A stretch of 64,000 nt of DNA from DASQMT01 sp963835735 (lineage in GTDB: Bacteria > Actinomycetota > Thermoleophilia > Solirubrobacterales > Solirubrobacteraceae): contig CAWIGP010000003.1 of NCBI GenBank assembly GCA_963835735.1, forward strand, positions 395,096 to 459,095, in the 5' to 3' direction. Positions 33,953 to 44,286 of the stretch are shown one piece after another; position 1 is the first letter of the stretch; the number at the start of each line of letters is the position of its first letter. A model generated the notes under the pieces. That model ran no database searches. It was not told the DNA's origin and was given only the letters and a program-made list of their open reading frames with translations. A program made the position numbers and the translations under genes.

Positions 33953-34985
33953 ACCGCCCAGCGGCTCCCTCGTTCGAGCCGAGATCGCCGAGCAGCCGGC
34001 CGCCGTCGCGCGCGTGCTGGCCGACGGCGACGGCGCGATCGCCGCGGCGGTGCAGGAGATCCGGCGCCGCCGCCCGCGCTACGCGGTGATCGCGGCGCGC
34101 GGCTCCTCCGACAACGCGGCGCGCTACGCCCAGCACGTGCTCGGCCGGCTCTGCGGCCTGCCGGTCGCGCTCGCCGCGCCCTCACTGCACACCGTCTACG
34201 ACGCGCGCGTGCGCTACACCGACGGGCTGGTCATCGGCATCTCGCAGTCGGGCGCCTCGCCCGATGTGGTCGCCGTGCTCGCCGCCGCGCGGGCTCAGGG
34301 TTGCGTGACCGTGGCGGTCACGAACGAGCCCGGCTCGCCGATGGCGGCGACGGCCACGCACGTGATCGCGCTCCAGGCCGGAGTGGAGGCGAGCGTCGCC
34401 GCGACCAAGACGTACACGACGTCGCTCGCCGCGGTCGCCGCGCTGGCCGCCGGGATCGCCGCCGACGGCGCCTTCCGGCGCGGGCTGGACGGGGTCGCGG
34501 ACGCGCTGGAGCGCCAGCTCGCGCGCACCGCCGGGATCGACGAGGCGGCCGAGGCCGCCGCGGAGTGGCAGCGGCTCGCGGTGATCGGCCGCGGCGCGAA
34601 CTACGCGACGGCGTTCGAGGCGGCGCTGAAGATCAAGGAGCTCGCCGGAGTCGCCGCCGAGCCGGCGTCGCCGGCCGACTTCCTGCACGGGCCGGTGGCG
34701 ATGCTCGACCCGGGCTTCCCGGTGCTGGCGGTGCTGCCGCCCGGCCCGACCGGGGCTGCGGTGCGCGACGTGCTGGCGGCCGCGCACGAGCGCGACGCCG
34801 ACGTCACCGTGATCGGCGCTCATGCGCTCGGCGACCGGCAGCTCGCGCTCGAGCCCGGGCCGGAGTGGCTCAGCCCGCTGTGCGCCGTCGTCCCCGCCCA
34901 GCTGCTCGCCGTCGGCGCCGCCGAGCGCCGCGGCGTCGACGTAGACCGACCCGCGGGCCTGCAGAAGGTCACGAGGACGCACTAG
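33939..34985 (+). CDS. SIS-domain glucosamine-6-phosphate deaminase/isomerase
   Basis: Tandem-SIS protein of 348 residues resembling the isomerase half of GlmS without the glutaminase domain. Motifs: IAARGSSDNAARYAQ, IGISQSGASPDVV, VEASVAATKTYTTSLA, RGANYATAFEAALKIKELA and PADFLHGPVAML. It should convert GlcN-6-P to fructose-6-P and ammonia, replacing NagB. GTG 33939 has a close AAGGAGG and lies inside the end of nagA, so the two are coupled. Confidence 0.88.
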   Translation: MSRVEPPSGSLVRAEIAEQPAAVARVLADGDGAIAAAVQEIRRRRPRYAVIAARGSSDNAARYAQHVLGRLCGLPVALAAPSLHTVYDARVRYTDGLVIGISQSGASPDVVAVLAAARAQGCVTVAVTNEPGSPMAATATHVIALQAGVEASVAATKTYTTSLAAVAALAAGIAADGAFRRGLDGVADALERQLARTAGIDEAAEAAAEWQRLAVIGRGANYATAFEAALKIKELAGVAAEPASPADFLHGPVAMLDPGFPVLAVLPPGPTGAAVRDVLAAAHERDADVTVIGAHALGDRQLALEPGPEWLSPLCAVVPAQLLAVGAAERRGVDVDRPAGLQKVTRTH

Positions 34986-34992
34986 GAGACCC

Positions 34993-36167
<1,175 letters not shown>

Positions 36168-36171
<4 letters not shown>

Positions 36172-37413
36172 TCATCCCCGCACCCGCCGAGCTCGGCGAC
36201 GACGAGCCGCTCGGCCCCGAGGGCTATCGGCTGGAGGTACGCGACGGGGAGGCGCGGATCGAGGCCGAGGGCGACGCCGGGCGCTTCTATGCCCAGCAGA
36301 CGCTGCAGCGCCTGCCCGCGGGCGACGTCACGATCGCCGACCGCCCGCGCTTCGCCTGGCGCGGCGCGATGCTCGACGTCGCGCGCCACTTCTTCGGCGT
36401 CGACGACGTACAGCGCCTGATCGACCAGCTCGCCGCCTACAAGCTCAACGTGCTGCACCTGCACCTGTCCGACGACCAGGGCTGGCGCATCGCGATCGAG
36501 CGCTGGCCGCGGCTCGCCGAGCACGGCGGGCGGTCCGCCGTCGGCGGCGACCGGGGCGGCTTCTACTCCCACGACGACTACCGCGAGATCGTCCGCTACG
36601 CGGCAGAGCGGTTCATCACCGTCGTGCCGGAGATCGACGTTCCGGGCCACACCCATGCCGCGCTCGCCGCCTACCCGGAGCTGGCGGACGGACAGCCCGC
36701 CGAGCCGTACACCGGGATCGAGGTCGGCTTCTCCTCGCTCGACGTCCACGCCGACGTCACCTACCGGTTCCTCGGCGAGGTGTTCGCCGAACTGGCGGCG
36801 CTGACGCCGGGCGAGTTCCTGCACATCGGCGGCGACGAGGCACACAGCACGTCGACGGAGGACTACCTCGCGTTCATGGCGCGCGTGCAGCCGCTCGTGG
36901 CGGCGCAGGGCAAGCGGCTCGTGGGGTGGGAGGAGGTCGCCTCGGCGCCGCTGGCCGCCGGCAGCCTGGTGCAGTACTGGAACACCGGCAACGCCCGCGG
37001 CCACGACCTCGCGCGCGCCGCGGTCGCGCAGGGGGCGCGGCTGATCATGTCGCCCGGCGACCGCGTGTACCTCGACATGAAGTACGACGAGTCGACGCCG
37101 CTGGGCCTGGACTGGGCCGGGCACACCGAGGTGCACGACAGCTACGACTGGGATCCGGCGACGCTGGTCGACGGGGTGGGGGAGGAGGCGATCGCCGGCG
37201 TCGAGGCGCCCGTCTGGACCGAGACGCTGCGGACGCTCGGCGACGTCGAGACGATGCTGTTCCCGCGGCTGTGCGCGGTCGCCGAGGTCGCCTGGACGCC
37301 GCAGGAGCGGCGCGACTGGGACGGACTTCCGCACCCGGGTGGCGGCGCAGGCGCCGCGCTGGGATGCGGCCGGCGTGGCCTACACGCGCTCGCCGCAGAT
37401 CGCCTGGGCCTAG
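36168..37413 (+). CDS. family 20 beta-N-acetylhexosaminidase, cytosolic, frameshift near end
   Basis: Glycoside hydrolase of about 414 residues releasing terminal GlcNAc. A short N-terminal non-catalytic domain leads into the barrel: DRPRFAWRGAMLDVARHF, LHLHLSDDQGWRI, PEIDVPGHTHAAL, the catalytic Asp-Glu in LHIGGDEAH, and the product pocket in VQYWN. There is no signal peptide, so it should act on imported oligosaccharides. An extra base near 37325 breaks the frame; correcting it gives FRTRVAAQAPRWDAAGVAYT and a stop at 37413. GTG start overlaps the ATPase stop. Confidence 0.88.
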
Positions 37414-37423
37414 GATTTCTCCG

Positions 37424-37879
37424 ATGGGCTGGCAGGTATATCTCTCGGGCGAGATCCACTCGGACTGGCGCGACCGCATCGAGCAGGGCGCGGCGGACGC
37501 CGGGCTGGACGTCGCGTTCAGTGCCCCGGTCACCGATCACTCGGCCTCCGACGACGCCGGCGTGGCGATCCTCGGCGCCGAGCAGCGGCCGTTCTGGCGC
37601 GACCACGTCGGCGCGGGCGTGAACGCGATCCGCACGCGCACGCTGATCGAGCGAGCCGACGTCGTCGTCGTGCGTTTCGGCGACCAGTACAAGCAGTGGA
37701 ACGCGGCCTTCGACGCCGGCTTCGCCGCGGCGCTCGGCAAGCCGCTGATCACGCTCCACGCCGAGCAGCACGACCACGCGCTCAAGGAGGTCGATCGCGC
37801 CGCGCTCGCGGTCGCGCGCGAGCCCGAGCAGGTCGTGGAGGTGCTCCGCTACGTGATCGAGGGGGCGCTCGCGCGCTGA
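37424..37879 (+). CDS. YtoQ-family protein
   Basis: Small soluble protein of 151 residues, full length for the YtoQ family. The family start VYLSGEIHSDWRDRI and the segment VVRFGDQYKQWNAAFDAGFA are clear. The fold resembles nucleoside 2-deoxyribosyltransferase-like proteins, but the function is unknown. It starts 11 bp after the corrected end of the hexosaminidase gene and may be carried on the same transcript. Confidence 0.86.
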   Translation: MGWQVYLSGEIHSDWRDRIEQGAADAGLDVAFSAPVTDHSASDDAGVAILGAEQRPFWRDHVGAGVNAIRTRTLIERADVVVVRFGDQYKQWNAAFDAGFAAALGKPLITLHAEQHDHALKEVDRAALAVAREPEQVVEVLRYVIEGALAR

Positions 37880-37880
37880 C

Positions 37881-38774
37881 GTGGGATCGACCGCTGAGGA
37901 GAGCTGGGGGCTCGCCGAGGGCGACGAGATCGCACCCGGCCGGACGGTCCTGAGGCCGCTCGGCGGCGGTACCCGCTACGAGGTGCTGCTGGTCTGGGAC
38001 GACGCGCGCTTCGCGATCATGGTCGCCAAGGTGCTGCGCCCGGCGGTGGTCGCTGACGAGGAAGCGCTGCGCGATCTCGCCCGCGAGGCCGAGGCGCTGG
38101 CGACGCTCTCGCACCCGGTGATCGTGCGCGGCTTCGACGCGGTGCTCGACGGCGCGCATCCGCACCTGCTCCTCGAGCACCTGGAGGGACCGACGCTGCG
38201 CCGCCTGCTCAAGGCCGAGCCGCGCCTGCCGCTGCAGCAGCTGATCCCGCTCGGTCTGCACGTGGCCGCCGGCATCGCGTATCTGGCGACGGTGGGCTGG
38301 GTCCACCTCGACCTCAAGCCCGACAACCTGATCATGGGCGTCCCGCCGCGCATCATCGATCTCTCGATCGCGCGGACGGTCGAGCGAGCCGCGCGCACGC
38401 GCGGGCTCCTCGGCACCGATCCGTACATGGCGCCCGAGCAGTGCGGGACGCCGGAGTTCGAGGGGCGGCTGGGCCCGCCGGCCGACGTGTTCGGGCTCGC
38501 CGCGACGCTCTGGCGCGCCGCGACGGGCGCGGCGCCGTTCCCGCGCGCAAGCGGCGGCTCGCGCAGCGACGATCCGGCGCTGCGCTTCCCGCAGCTCGTC
38601 GCGCCGCCGCCGGAGCCGCCTCGCGACGTGCCTGCGGTGATGGCGGAGCTGCTGCTGGCCGGGCTGGCGCGCGATCCCGCGCAGCGCCCGACCGCGCGCG
38701 AGCTCGCGACCGGCTTCGAGCCGCTGCTCGACGCGCTCCCGGTGGCCGCGCCGCGGCGCCGTGGCAAGCGGTGA
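37881..38774 (+). CDS. atypical Hanks-type Ser/Thr protein kinase
   Basis: Kinase domain protein of 297 residues without membrane helix or sensor domain. Glycine loop LGGGTRYEVLL, ATP-lysine in MVAKVL, catalytic loop HLDLKPDN in place of HRDLKPxN, DLS in place of DFG, and activation-segment end YMAPEQC. The catalytic and metal aspartates are kept, so it may be active, but the missing Arg makes it a non-RD kinase without activation-loop control of the usual kind. Start GTG 37881 lies next to the YtoQ stop. Its substrate is unknown; a Thr-rich surface protein is encoded just downstream. Confidence 0.86.
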   Translation: MGSTAEESWGLAEGDEIAPGRTVLRPLGGGTRYEVLLVWDDARFAIMVAKVLRPAVVADEEALRDLAREAEALATLSHPVIVRGFDAVLDGAHPHLLLEHLEGPTLRRLLKAEPRLPLQQLIPLGLHVAAGIAYLATVGWVHLDLKPDNLIMGVPPRIIDLSIARTVERAARTRGLLGTDPYMAPEQCGTPEFEGRLGPPADVFGLAATLWRAATGAAPFPRASGGSRSDDPALRFPQLVAPPPEPPRDVPAVMAELLLAGLARDPAQRPTARELATGFEPLLDALPVAAPRRRGKR

Positions 38775-38859
38775 CGCGCCGCATCGCGTAACGCCGGCTT
38801 TGGAACGCGTGTCAAAGAAGTGTTAACGCCCTGCGCGGTTCCGAGGAGGAGGAGTGGCG

Positions 38860-39354
38860 ATGTCGCATCATCCGGCAGACCTGTACCTGCGCCTGCACGA
38901 CGACGGTCCGGTCGTGGGGTCCACCGCGCCGGGGCGACGGCTCGTCGCACTGCTCTTCGCGACGCTCCTGCTCGCCACCGTGCCGCTGGCCTGGCTGGCG
39001 TCGGATGCCGTCGCGACGACCGGCTCCAAGGTGACGCTGGCGTCCGACGACGACGACGACAACTCCGGCCCCGGCGGCGGCAGCGACGACGACGACACCG
39101 GCACATCGACGCGGTCGAACTCCGTGACCAACACGGACAAGACTGGCGTCTCGACGAAGCAGCCGACGGCGACGCAGTCGAACACGGCCACCCGCACCGG
39201 CAAGACCGGCATGTCGACGAAGCAGCCGACGGCGACGCAGTCGAACACGGCCACCCGCACCGGCAAGACCGGCATGTCGACGAAGCAGCCGACGGGGACG
39301 CAGTCGAACACGGCCACCCGCACCGGCAAGACCGGCGCGTCGACCAAGGCCTGA
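38860..39354 (+). CDS. membrane/surface protein with 21-residue Thr-rich repeats
   Basis: Unrecognised protein of 164 residues. A strong ribosome site AGGAGGAGG (38845-38853) precedes ATG 38860. One hydrophobic segment (about 28-50) is followed by an acidic run DDDDD-n-DDDD and then three and a half repeats of about 21 residues built on STKQPTATQSNTATRTGKTG. The tail is basic and Thr/Ser-rich and has no wall-anchor motif. It could be O-glycosylated or phosphorylated outside the cell; this is inference from composition. Confidence 0.74.
   Translation: MSHHPADLYLRLHDDGPVVGSTAPGRRLVALLFATLLLATVPLAWLASDAVATTGSKVTLASDDDDDNSGPGGGSDDDDTGTSTRSNSVTNTDKTGVSTKQPTATQSNTATRTGKTGMSTKQPTATQSNTATRTGKTGMSTKQPTGTQSNTATRTGKTGASTKA
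39115..39350 (+). repeat. 63-bp in-frame tandem repeat (minisatellite)
   Basis: Repeat units start at 39151, 39214, 39277 and 39340, exactly 63 bp apart, with a degenerate copy before 39151 (from about 39115). Copies two and three are almost identical, differing at a few bases. The unit length keeps the reading frame (21 codons), so copy number can change without breaking the gene. Confidence 0.85.
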
Positions 39355-39521
39355 CGTCAGCGCTCGGGATCTCGAGGTCGGCCACGCGCACGCGCGCGCC
39401 GCGGACCTTGAGCACGGTCTCCAGCAGCCCGCGCTGCTCGCCGCCCTCCGGCCGCGGCACCGGGACGGCCAGCGCCACTACGGGCGCGGCGCGCGGCAGT
39501 CTCGAGCGAACCGTGAACCGC

Positions 39522-40210
39522 TCAGCGCACGCGGACCCTGAAGGTCTTGCCGAGCTGTATCCCGCCCGCGAACACGGTGACGCGGTAGCGGCCGCGCTTC
39601 AGCCCGCGCGTGGAGACTGCCCCGGAGCCGTCTCTGGTGCTGAGCCTGCCCTGCGCGGTGCGCGAGCGCGGGCCGCGGAAGCGCACCGTGATCGCGCCGC
39701 TGATGTTGCACTTCAGCGCGAGCTTGCGGCCGCGCCGAACCGAGCTGGTCGCGGCCTTGCAGCTCGGCTGCTCCACGCGGACCGGCAGCTGGAACCCGGC
39801 CACGTCGTCGATGATGTAACGCTGGTAAGCGCACAGCAGCACGCGGTCGAGTCCGGGCTTGACGGCGAACGGCAGCGACACACCGGACCAGTCGATGCCG
39901 GAAGCGGGCGGCGCCGGGTTGATGTTCAGGTCGCCGTCCATCACCCAGCCGCTGATCGACGTCGTGGCGTTGAGATCGATGTTGATCCCCGACTGCAGCT
40001 GGCTGCTGTACGACGCCGCGCACGCCGGCACGATGTCGGGGTTCTGGACGAACAGCGAGAGGTCGTAGGGCGTCGTGAACTCGTCGGTCGGCGGGTCGTT
40101 CCAACGATCGGGCCGTCGTGCGCCAGCGTGAGCGTGTTGCCGGGATAGGAGAGCGCCCTCCAGCCGCCCGCCTCCTGCGCCGAGCCGGGCGCGGAGTCGT
40201 GTGACTTCAT
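39522..40210 (-). CDS. hypothetical protein with C-terminal beta-sandwich-like domain, frameshifted
   Basis: Unrecognised protein of about 229 residues. From ATG 40210 the sequence runs to GNTLTLAHDGPIVG, then one base is off near 40105, and PTDEFTTPYDLSLFVQN continues it. The middle holds a Cys-containing segment (ASYSSQLQSGINIDLNATTS) and LDRVLLCAYQRYIIDDVAGF. The last 75 residues (LALKCNISGAITVRFRG, RGLKRGRYRVTVFAGG) look like a secreted Ig/beta-sandwich fold. No signal peptide is visible. Divergent from the response-regulator gene. Confidence 0.55.
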
Positions 40211-40244
40211 CGTGCCCTCACGCGCGCGTGGAACGCTGTCAGCG

Positions 40245-40916
40245 GTGCGCGTGCTGATCGTCGAGGACGAGGCCAAGCTCGCCGGCATCATCCGGCGCGG
40301 CATGCGCGAGCGCGGGCTCAGCGCCGACGTCGCGACGACCGGCGAGGACGCGCTCTGGATGGCCGGCGCGACCGACTACGGCGCGATCGTGCTCGACCTC
40401 ATGCTGCCGGGGATCGACGGCGTCGAGACGTGCCGGCGGCTGCGTGCCGACGGCGTCTGGACGCCGGTGCTGATGCTCACAGCCCGCGGCGCGGTGCGCG
40501 ACCGGATCGCCGGCCTCGACGGCGGCGCAGACGACTACCTCGTCAAGCCCTTCGACTTCGAGGAGCTGCTCGCGCGGCTGCGCGCGCTCGTGCGGCGCGC
40601 GCCGGCGGAGCGCCCGGCGGTGCTCGAGGTCGGCGCGCTGCGACTCGATCCGGCGGGGCGACGCGTCTGGCGCGGAGCGGAGGAGCTCGAGCTCCCACGG
40701 AAGGAGTTCGCGCTGCTGGAGGCGTTCATGCGGCATCCCGGCGTCGCGCTCTCGCGCTTCCAGCTGCTCGAGCACGCGTGGGACGGCGAGTACGAGAACC
40801 GCTCGAACGTGGTCGACGTCGGCGTGAAGTCGCTGCGCGACCGGATCGACCGGCCGTTCGGGACGGACTCGATCGAGACGGTGCGCGGCGTCGGCTACCG
40901 GCTGCGCGCGCCGTGA
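40245..40916 (+). CDS. OmpR-family response regulator
   Basis: Two-component regulator of 223 residues. Receiver domain: RVLIVEDEAKLAGII, phospho-Asp in IVLDLMLPGIDGVET, LMLTARGAV and YLVKPFDFEELLARL. C-terminal winged helix: LELPRKEFALLEAFM and GTDSIETVRGVGYRLRAP. GTG 40245 lies next to the conserved start of the receiver. The stop overlaps the kinase start (GTGA). A distinct system from the 13-15 kb pair. Confidence 0.93.
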   Translation: MRVLIVEDEAKLAGIIRRGMRERGLSADVATTGEDALWMAGATDYGAIVLDLMLPGIDGVETCRRLRADGVWTPVLMLTARGAVRDRIAGLDGGADDYLVKPFDFEELLARLRALVRRAPAERPAVLEVGALRLDPAGRRVWRGAEELELPRKEFALLEAFMRHPGVALSRFQLLEHAWDGEYENRSNVVDVGVKSLRDRIDRPFGTDSIETVRGVGYRLRAP

Positions 40917-42142
40917 GCCGGCTGTCGATCCGCTGGCGGGTCACGCTCGCGTTCGTCGGCGCGCTGGCGATCGTGCTGTTCGCGGTCGGCACGTTCATCT
41001 ACCTCCGCTACGAGACCGAGCTGAAGAAGACCGTCGACGCTGGGCTGCGGACGCGGGCGGCGGAGGTCGCCTCCGGCTCTGACCTCTCCGCGGTCGGAGC
41101 GATCGACGACGAGGAGAGCTTCGCGCAGATCGTCGCGCCCGACGGTCGGGTGCTCGACGCCACGCCCGGCGCGGCGAACGTGCGCCTGACCGAGGCGGAG
41201 CTGCGCCGCGCGCCGGTGTTCGTCGAGCGCGACGACGGCACGATCGACGAAGAGCCGGCGCGGCTGCTCATCGTCCCGTCCGGGTCCGAGTTCGTCGTGG
41301 TCGGCGCATCGCTCGACGATCTCCAGGAGGCGCTGTCCTCGCTGCTCGCGCTGATGGCGGCCGGGTTCGGCGCGGCGCTGCTGCTCGCCTCGGGCGCCGG
41401 CTACTGGGTCGCCGGGCTCGCGCAGCGGCTCACGCGGCTCGAGCGCGTGCGGGCGGCCGAGCGTGCTGCTGTCGCGCGCGAGCGCCGCTTCATCGCCGAC
41501 GCGAGTCACGAACTGCGCACGCCGCTCACGACGCTCAAGACGGAGCTCGACGTCGCGCTGCAGCGCGAGCGCACGCCGGACGAGCTGCGCGCCGCGCTCG
41601 GCTCCGCACGTGAGGAGACCGACCGTCTGGTCGCTCTCGCCGAGGACCTGCTCGTGCTCGCGCGCGCCGACGAGGGCGAGCTGCCGATCGCGCGCGAGCC
41701 GCTCGACGTGCGCGAGCTGCTCGAGGACGTCGCTGCGCGGGGCGGCGTGCGAGAGCTCCATGTCGACGCGCCGCGCGGCCTCATCGTGTCGGCCGACCGC
41801 CGTGCGCTCGAGCGCGCGCTCGGGAACCTCGTCGACAACGCCGTAACGCACGGCGGCGGGCGGATCGAGCTGAGCGCGGCCGACGGCGCGGGTGCCGTCC
41901 GGATCGCGGTGCGTGACCACGGCCCGGGCTTCCCGCCCGGGTTCGCCGACCACGCGTTCGAGCGCTTCGCGCGCCCCGATGCCGGCCGCAGCGGCAGCGG
42001 CGCCGGCCTTGGCCTGGCGATCGTCGACGCGATCGCGCGTGCGCACGGCGGCAGCGCGACCGCCGGCGCGGCCGAGCCGGGAGCGCGAGTGGAGCTCGTG
42101 CTGCCGGCTTCATCATCACCTCATCAGGCGGCGGGACGCTGA
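40913..42142 (+). CDS. sensor histidine kinase
   Basis: Membrane kinase of 409 residues. Helices near 9-32 and 140-165 enclose a short extracytoplasmic sensor. DHp motif RRFIADASHELRTPLTTLKT, N-box LGNLVDNAVTHG, G1 DHGPGFP, F-box FERFARPDAG and G2 GSGAGLGLAIVDAI are all present. Translationally coupled to its regulator. A PepSY protein follows, a common target or accessory of such systems. Confidence 0.93.
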   Translation: MSRLSIRWRVTLAFVGALAIVLFAVGTFIYLRYETELKKTVDAGLRTRAAEVASGSDLSAVGAIDDEESFAQIVAPDGRVLDATPGAANVRLTEAELRRAPVFVERDDGTIDEEPARLLIVPSGSEFVVVGASLDDLQEALSSLLALMAAGFGAALLLASGAGYWVAGLAQRLTRLERVRAAERAAVARERRFIADASHELRTPLTTLKTELDVALQRERTPDELRAALGSAREETDRLVALAEDLLVLARADEGELPIAREPLDVRELLEDVAARGGVRELHVDAPRGLIVSADRRALERALGNLVDNAVTHGGGRIELSAADGAGAVRIAVRDHGPGFPPGFADHAFERFARPDAGRSGSGAGLGLAIVDAIARAHGGSATAGAAEPGARVELVLPASSSPHQAAGR

Positions 42143-42169
42143 CCATGAAACAGCGACGAAGGGAGCGTC

Positions 42170-42505
42170 ATGCAGCGCACACGCAAGGTGTTCATCGCCG
42201 CCGCCGCCACCGTGGCGCTCGCCGCGGCCGGCGCCGGCACGGCGATCGCCGTCTCGGGCGGCGACGACGACGGCGAGCGCCAGGCGACCGGGGCAGGGGC
42301 AGACCGCGCCCGCGACGCCGCGTTGAAGGTCACCGGCGGCGGCACCGCGAACGCCGTCGAGCGCGACGGCGAGGACGGCGCGACCTGGGAGGTTGAGATC
42401 ACCAAGCCCGACGGCGCCACGGTCGACGTCCGGCTCGACGAGCGCTATCGGCTGGTCGTCGTCGAGTCCGACTCCGAGCGCGGGGACGGCGACGAGCGAG
42501 AGTAG
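42170..42505 (+). CDS. secreted PepSY-domain protein
   Basis: Exported protein of 111 residues. Signal peptide about 1-28 (ending GTAIAVSGG), then a single PepSY unit: AALKVTGGGTANAVERDGED and GATWEVEITKPDGATVDVRL, and an acidic tail. A GGGAG ribosome site lies upstream. PepSY proteins inhibit proteases or modulate sensors outside the cell. Located right after the two-component pair, so it may report to that sensor. Confidence 0.82.
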   Translation: MQRTRKVFIAAAATVALAAAGAGTAIAVSGGDDDGERQATGAGADRARDAALKVTGGGTANAVERDGEDGATWEVEITKPDGATVDVRLDERYRLVVVESDSERGDGDERE

Positions 42506-42536
42506 CGCCCCGGCAGGATCGTTCACCATGTAGCCG

Positions 42537-43790
42537 ATGGGGCTGGCCATCGGCGTGTTCGTGATCGCGCTCGGCCTGATCGCGACCGAACGGCTGCACC
42601 GCACCACCGTCGCGCTGGCGGGCGCGGTGTGCGTGGTCGTCACGCAGACGATCGCACAGGAGGACGCGATCGCGGCGATCGACTTCAACACGCTCGGCCT
42701 GCTGGCCGGGATGATGCTGATCGTCCGCCTGACCGAGACGACCGGCCTCTACACGTACCTCGCGATCCGGGCCGGCCAGCTCGCGCACGGACGCCCGCTG
42801 GCGGTCGTGATCGCACTCGCCGGCTCGACCGCGCTGCTGAGCGCCTTCCTCGACAACCTCACGACGGTGCTGTTGATGGTGCCGATCACGTTCCTGCTGG
42901 CCGACACGCTCGACATCGACCCGCTGCCGCTGGTCCTGATCGAGATCATCGCGTCGAACATCGGCGGCACCGCGACACTGATCGGCGACCCGCCGAACAT
43001 CATGATCGCCGGCGCGACCGGGCTGAGCTTCACGCAGTTCATCACCAACCTCGCGCCGATCGCGCTGCTCTCGTTCGTCGTCGTGACCGGTCTGCTCTAC
43101 GTGTGGTTCCGCCCGCAGCTGCAGATAGCGCCCGCGGCGCGCGAGCGCGTGATGGATCTCGACGCGCGCCGCTCGATCGAGGATCCGCACGAGCTCAAGC
43201 GCGCGCTGCCGGTGCTGATCGGGACGATCGCGCTCTTCTTCCTGCACAAGCCGCTGCACCTCGAGCCCGCGACGGTGGCGCTACTCGGCGCGACCGTGCT
43301 GCTGCTCGTCACCACGCAGTCGGTCGAGGACTCGCTCGCAGGCATCCAGTGGGCCACGCTGTTCTTCTTCATCGGCCTGTTCGTGATGGTCGGCGCGCTG
43401 GAGGAGACCGGCGCGATCGGGCACATCGCCGACGGCATCGCGTCGGTCACCGGCGGCGACCGCACGGCCGAGCTGATGGGCATAACGTGGGTGTCGGCGA
43501 TCGCATCCGGGGTCGTCGACAACATCCCGTTCACCGCGACGATGATCCCGGTGGTCGAGCAGCTGCAGGGCGATCCGGGCGACCACGCTTACTGGTGGGC
43601 GCTCGCGCTGGGCGCGTGCTTCGGAGGCAACTTCACGCTCGTCGCCGCGGCTGCCAACGTGGCCGCCGCCGGCATGGCCGAGCGCAGCGGGCAGCCGATC
43701 AGCTTCGTCGAGTTCTTGAAGGTCGGCGTGCCTGCCACGCTGGTGTCGCTGGTGCTTGCCAGCATCTACATCCTGCTGAGGTACGCCTGA
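42537..43790 (+). CDS. ArsB/NhaD-family ion transporter
   Basis: Integral membrane protein of 417 residues with about eleven or twelve helices, in the ArsB/NhaD/CitMHS superfamily. Inverted-repeat hallmarks: STALLSAFLDNLTTVLLMVP and GGTATLIGDPPNIMIAGATG in the first half, ASGVVDNIPFTATMIPVVEQ and CFGGNFTLVAAAANVAAAG in the second. The DPPN and DN motifs lie in the re-entrant substrate loops. It could move sodium, arsenite or an organic anion; the motif does not separate these. The stop overlaps the CBS gene. Confidence 0.87.
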   Translation: MGLAIGVFVIALGLIATERLHRTTVALAGAVCVVVTQTIAQEDAIAAIDFNTLGLLAGMMLIVRLTETTGLYTYLAIRAGQLAHGRPLAVVIALAGSTALLSAFLDNLTTVLLMVPITFLLADTLDIDPLPLVLIEIIASNIGGTATLIGDPPNIMIAGATGLSFTQFITNLAPIALLSFVVVTGLLYVWFRPQLQIAPAARERVMDLDARRSIEDPHELKRALPVLIGTIALFFLHKPLHLEPATVALLGATVLLLVTTQSVEDSLAGIQWATLFFFIGLFVMVGALEETGAIGHIADGIASVTGGDRTAELMGITWVSAIASGVVDNIPFTATMIPVVEQLQGDPGDHAYWWALALGACFGGNFTLVAAAANVAAAGMAERSGQPISFVEFLKVGVPATLVSLVLASIYILLRYA

Positions 43791-44248
43791 TGCCGCGAAC
43801 GATCGGCCCGCTGGTCCACCGCGAGGTTCCCGTCCTCGCCCATGACACGACTGTCGCCGACGCCGTCGAGCAGGTCGTCGCTTCCGGGCTGCCCGCGTTG
43901 CCGGTCGCGGACGACGCCGGCCGCTACCTCGGCATCTTCGGCGAGCGCGAGCTGATCACCGCGATGTTCCCCGGATACGTGAGGAGCCTCGGCTCCGCGG
44001 CGTTCGTGCCGAAGTCGCTGGAGGCCACGCTCGAGAAGCGCAGCGCGTGCATGGGCGACCCCGTGGAGAAGCACATGAACAGCGAGCACATCGACGTCGA
44101 GGCGGACTTCTCCGACCTCCAGCTCGCCGAGATCTTCATCCACCACCGCGTCCTGATCATCCCCGTGACCGAGAACCGGCGCGTCACCGGCGTCGTGACC
44201 CGCACGGACTTCTTCCGCGCTCTGGCCGAGCTGCTGCCCGACCGGTAG
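43790..44248 (+). CDS. CBS-domain protein
   Basis: Soluble protein of 152 residues made of two CBS units. First: VLAHDTTVADAVEQVVASGL with LPVADDAGRYLGIFGERELI; second: VEADFSDLQLAEIFIHHRVL with IPVTENRRVTGVVTRTDFF. CBS pairs bind adenosine nucleotides. Coupled to the upstream transporter by a TGATG overlap, so it probably regulates that transporter. Confidence 0.9.
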   Translation: MPRTIGPLVHREVPVLAHDTTVADAVEQVVASGLPALPVADDAGRYLGIFGERELITAMFPGYVRSLGSAAFVPKSLEATLEKRSACMGDPVEKHMNSEHIDVEADFSDLQLAEIFIHHRVLIIPVTENRRVTGVVTRTDFFRALAELLPDR

Positions 44249-44286
44249 CCCTCGCTCGCGTCCGCCGGGACGGATAGGGTGGTGAC

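Noticed and set aside
39109..39350. Spaced repeats that might be a CRISPR array
   Set aside because: Units are 63 bp, in frame and contiguous without unique spacers, and encode a 21-residue peptide repeat.
39357..39478. Minus-strand frame starting ALAVPVPRPEGGEQRG
   Set aside because: It looks somewhat protein-like but runs into the antisense of the repeat gene and has no partner sequence. It is too short to call; at most a remnant.
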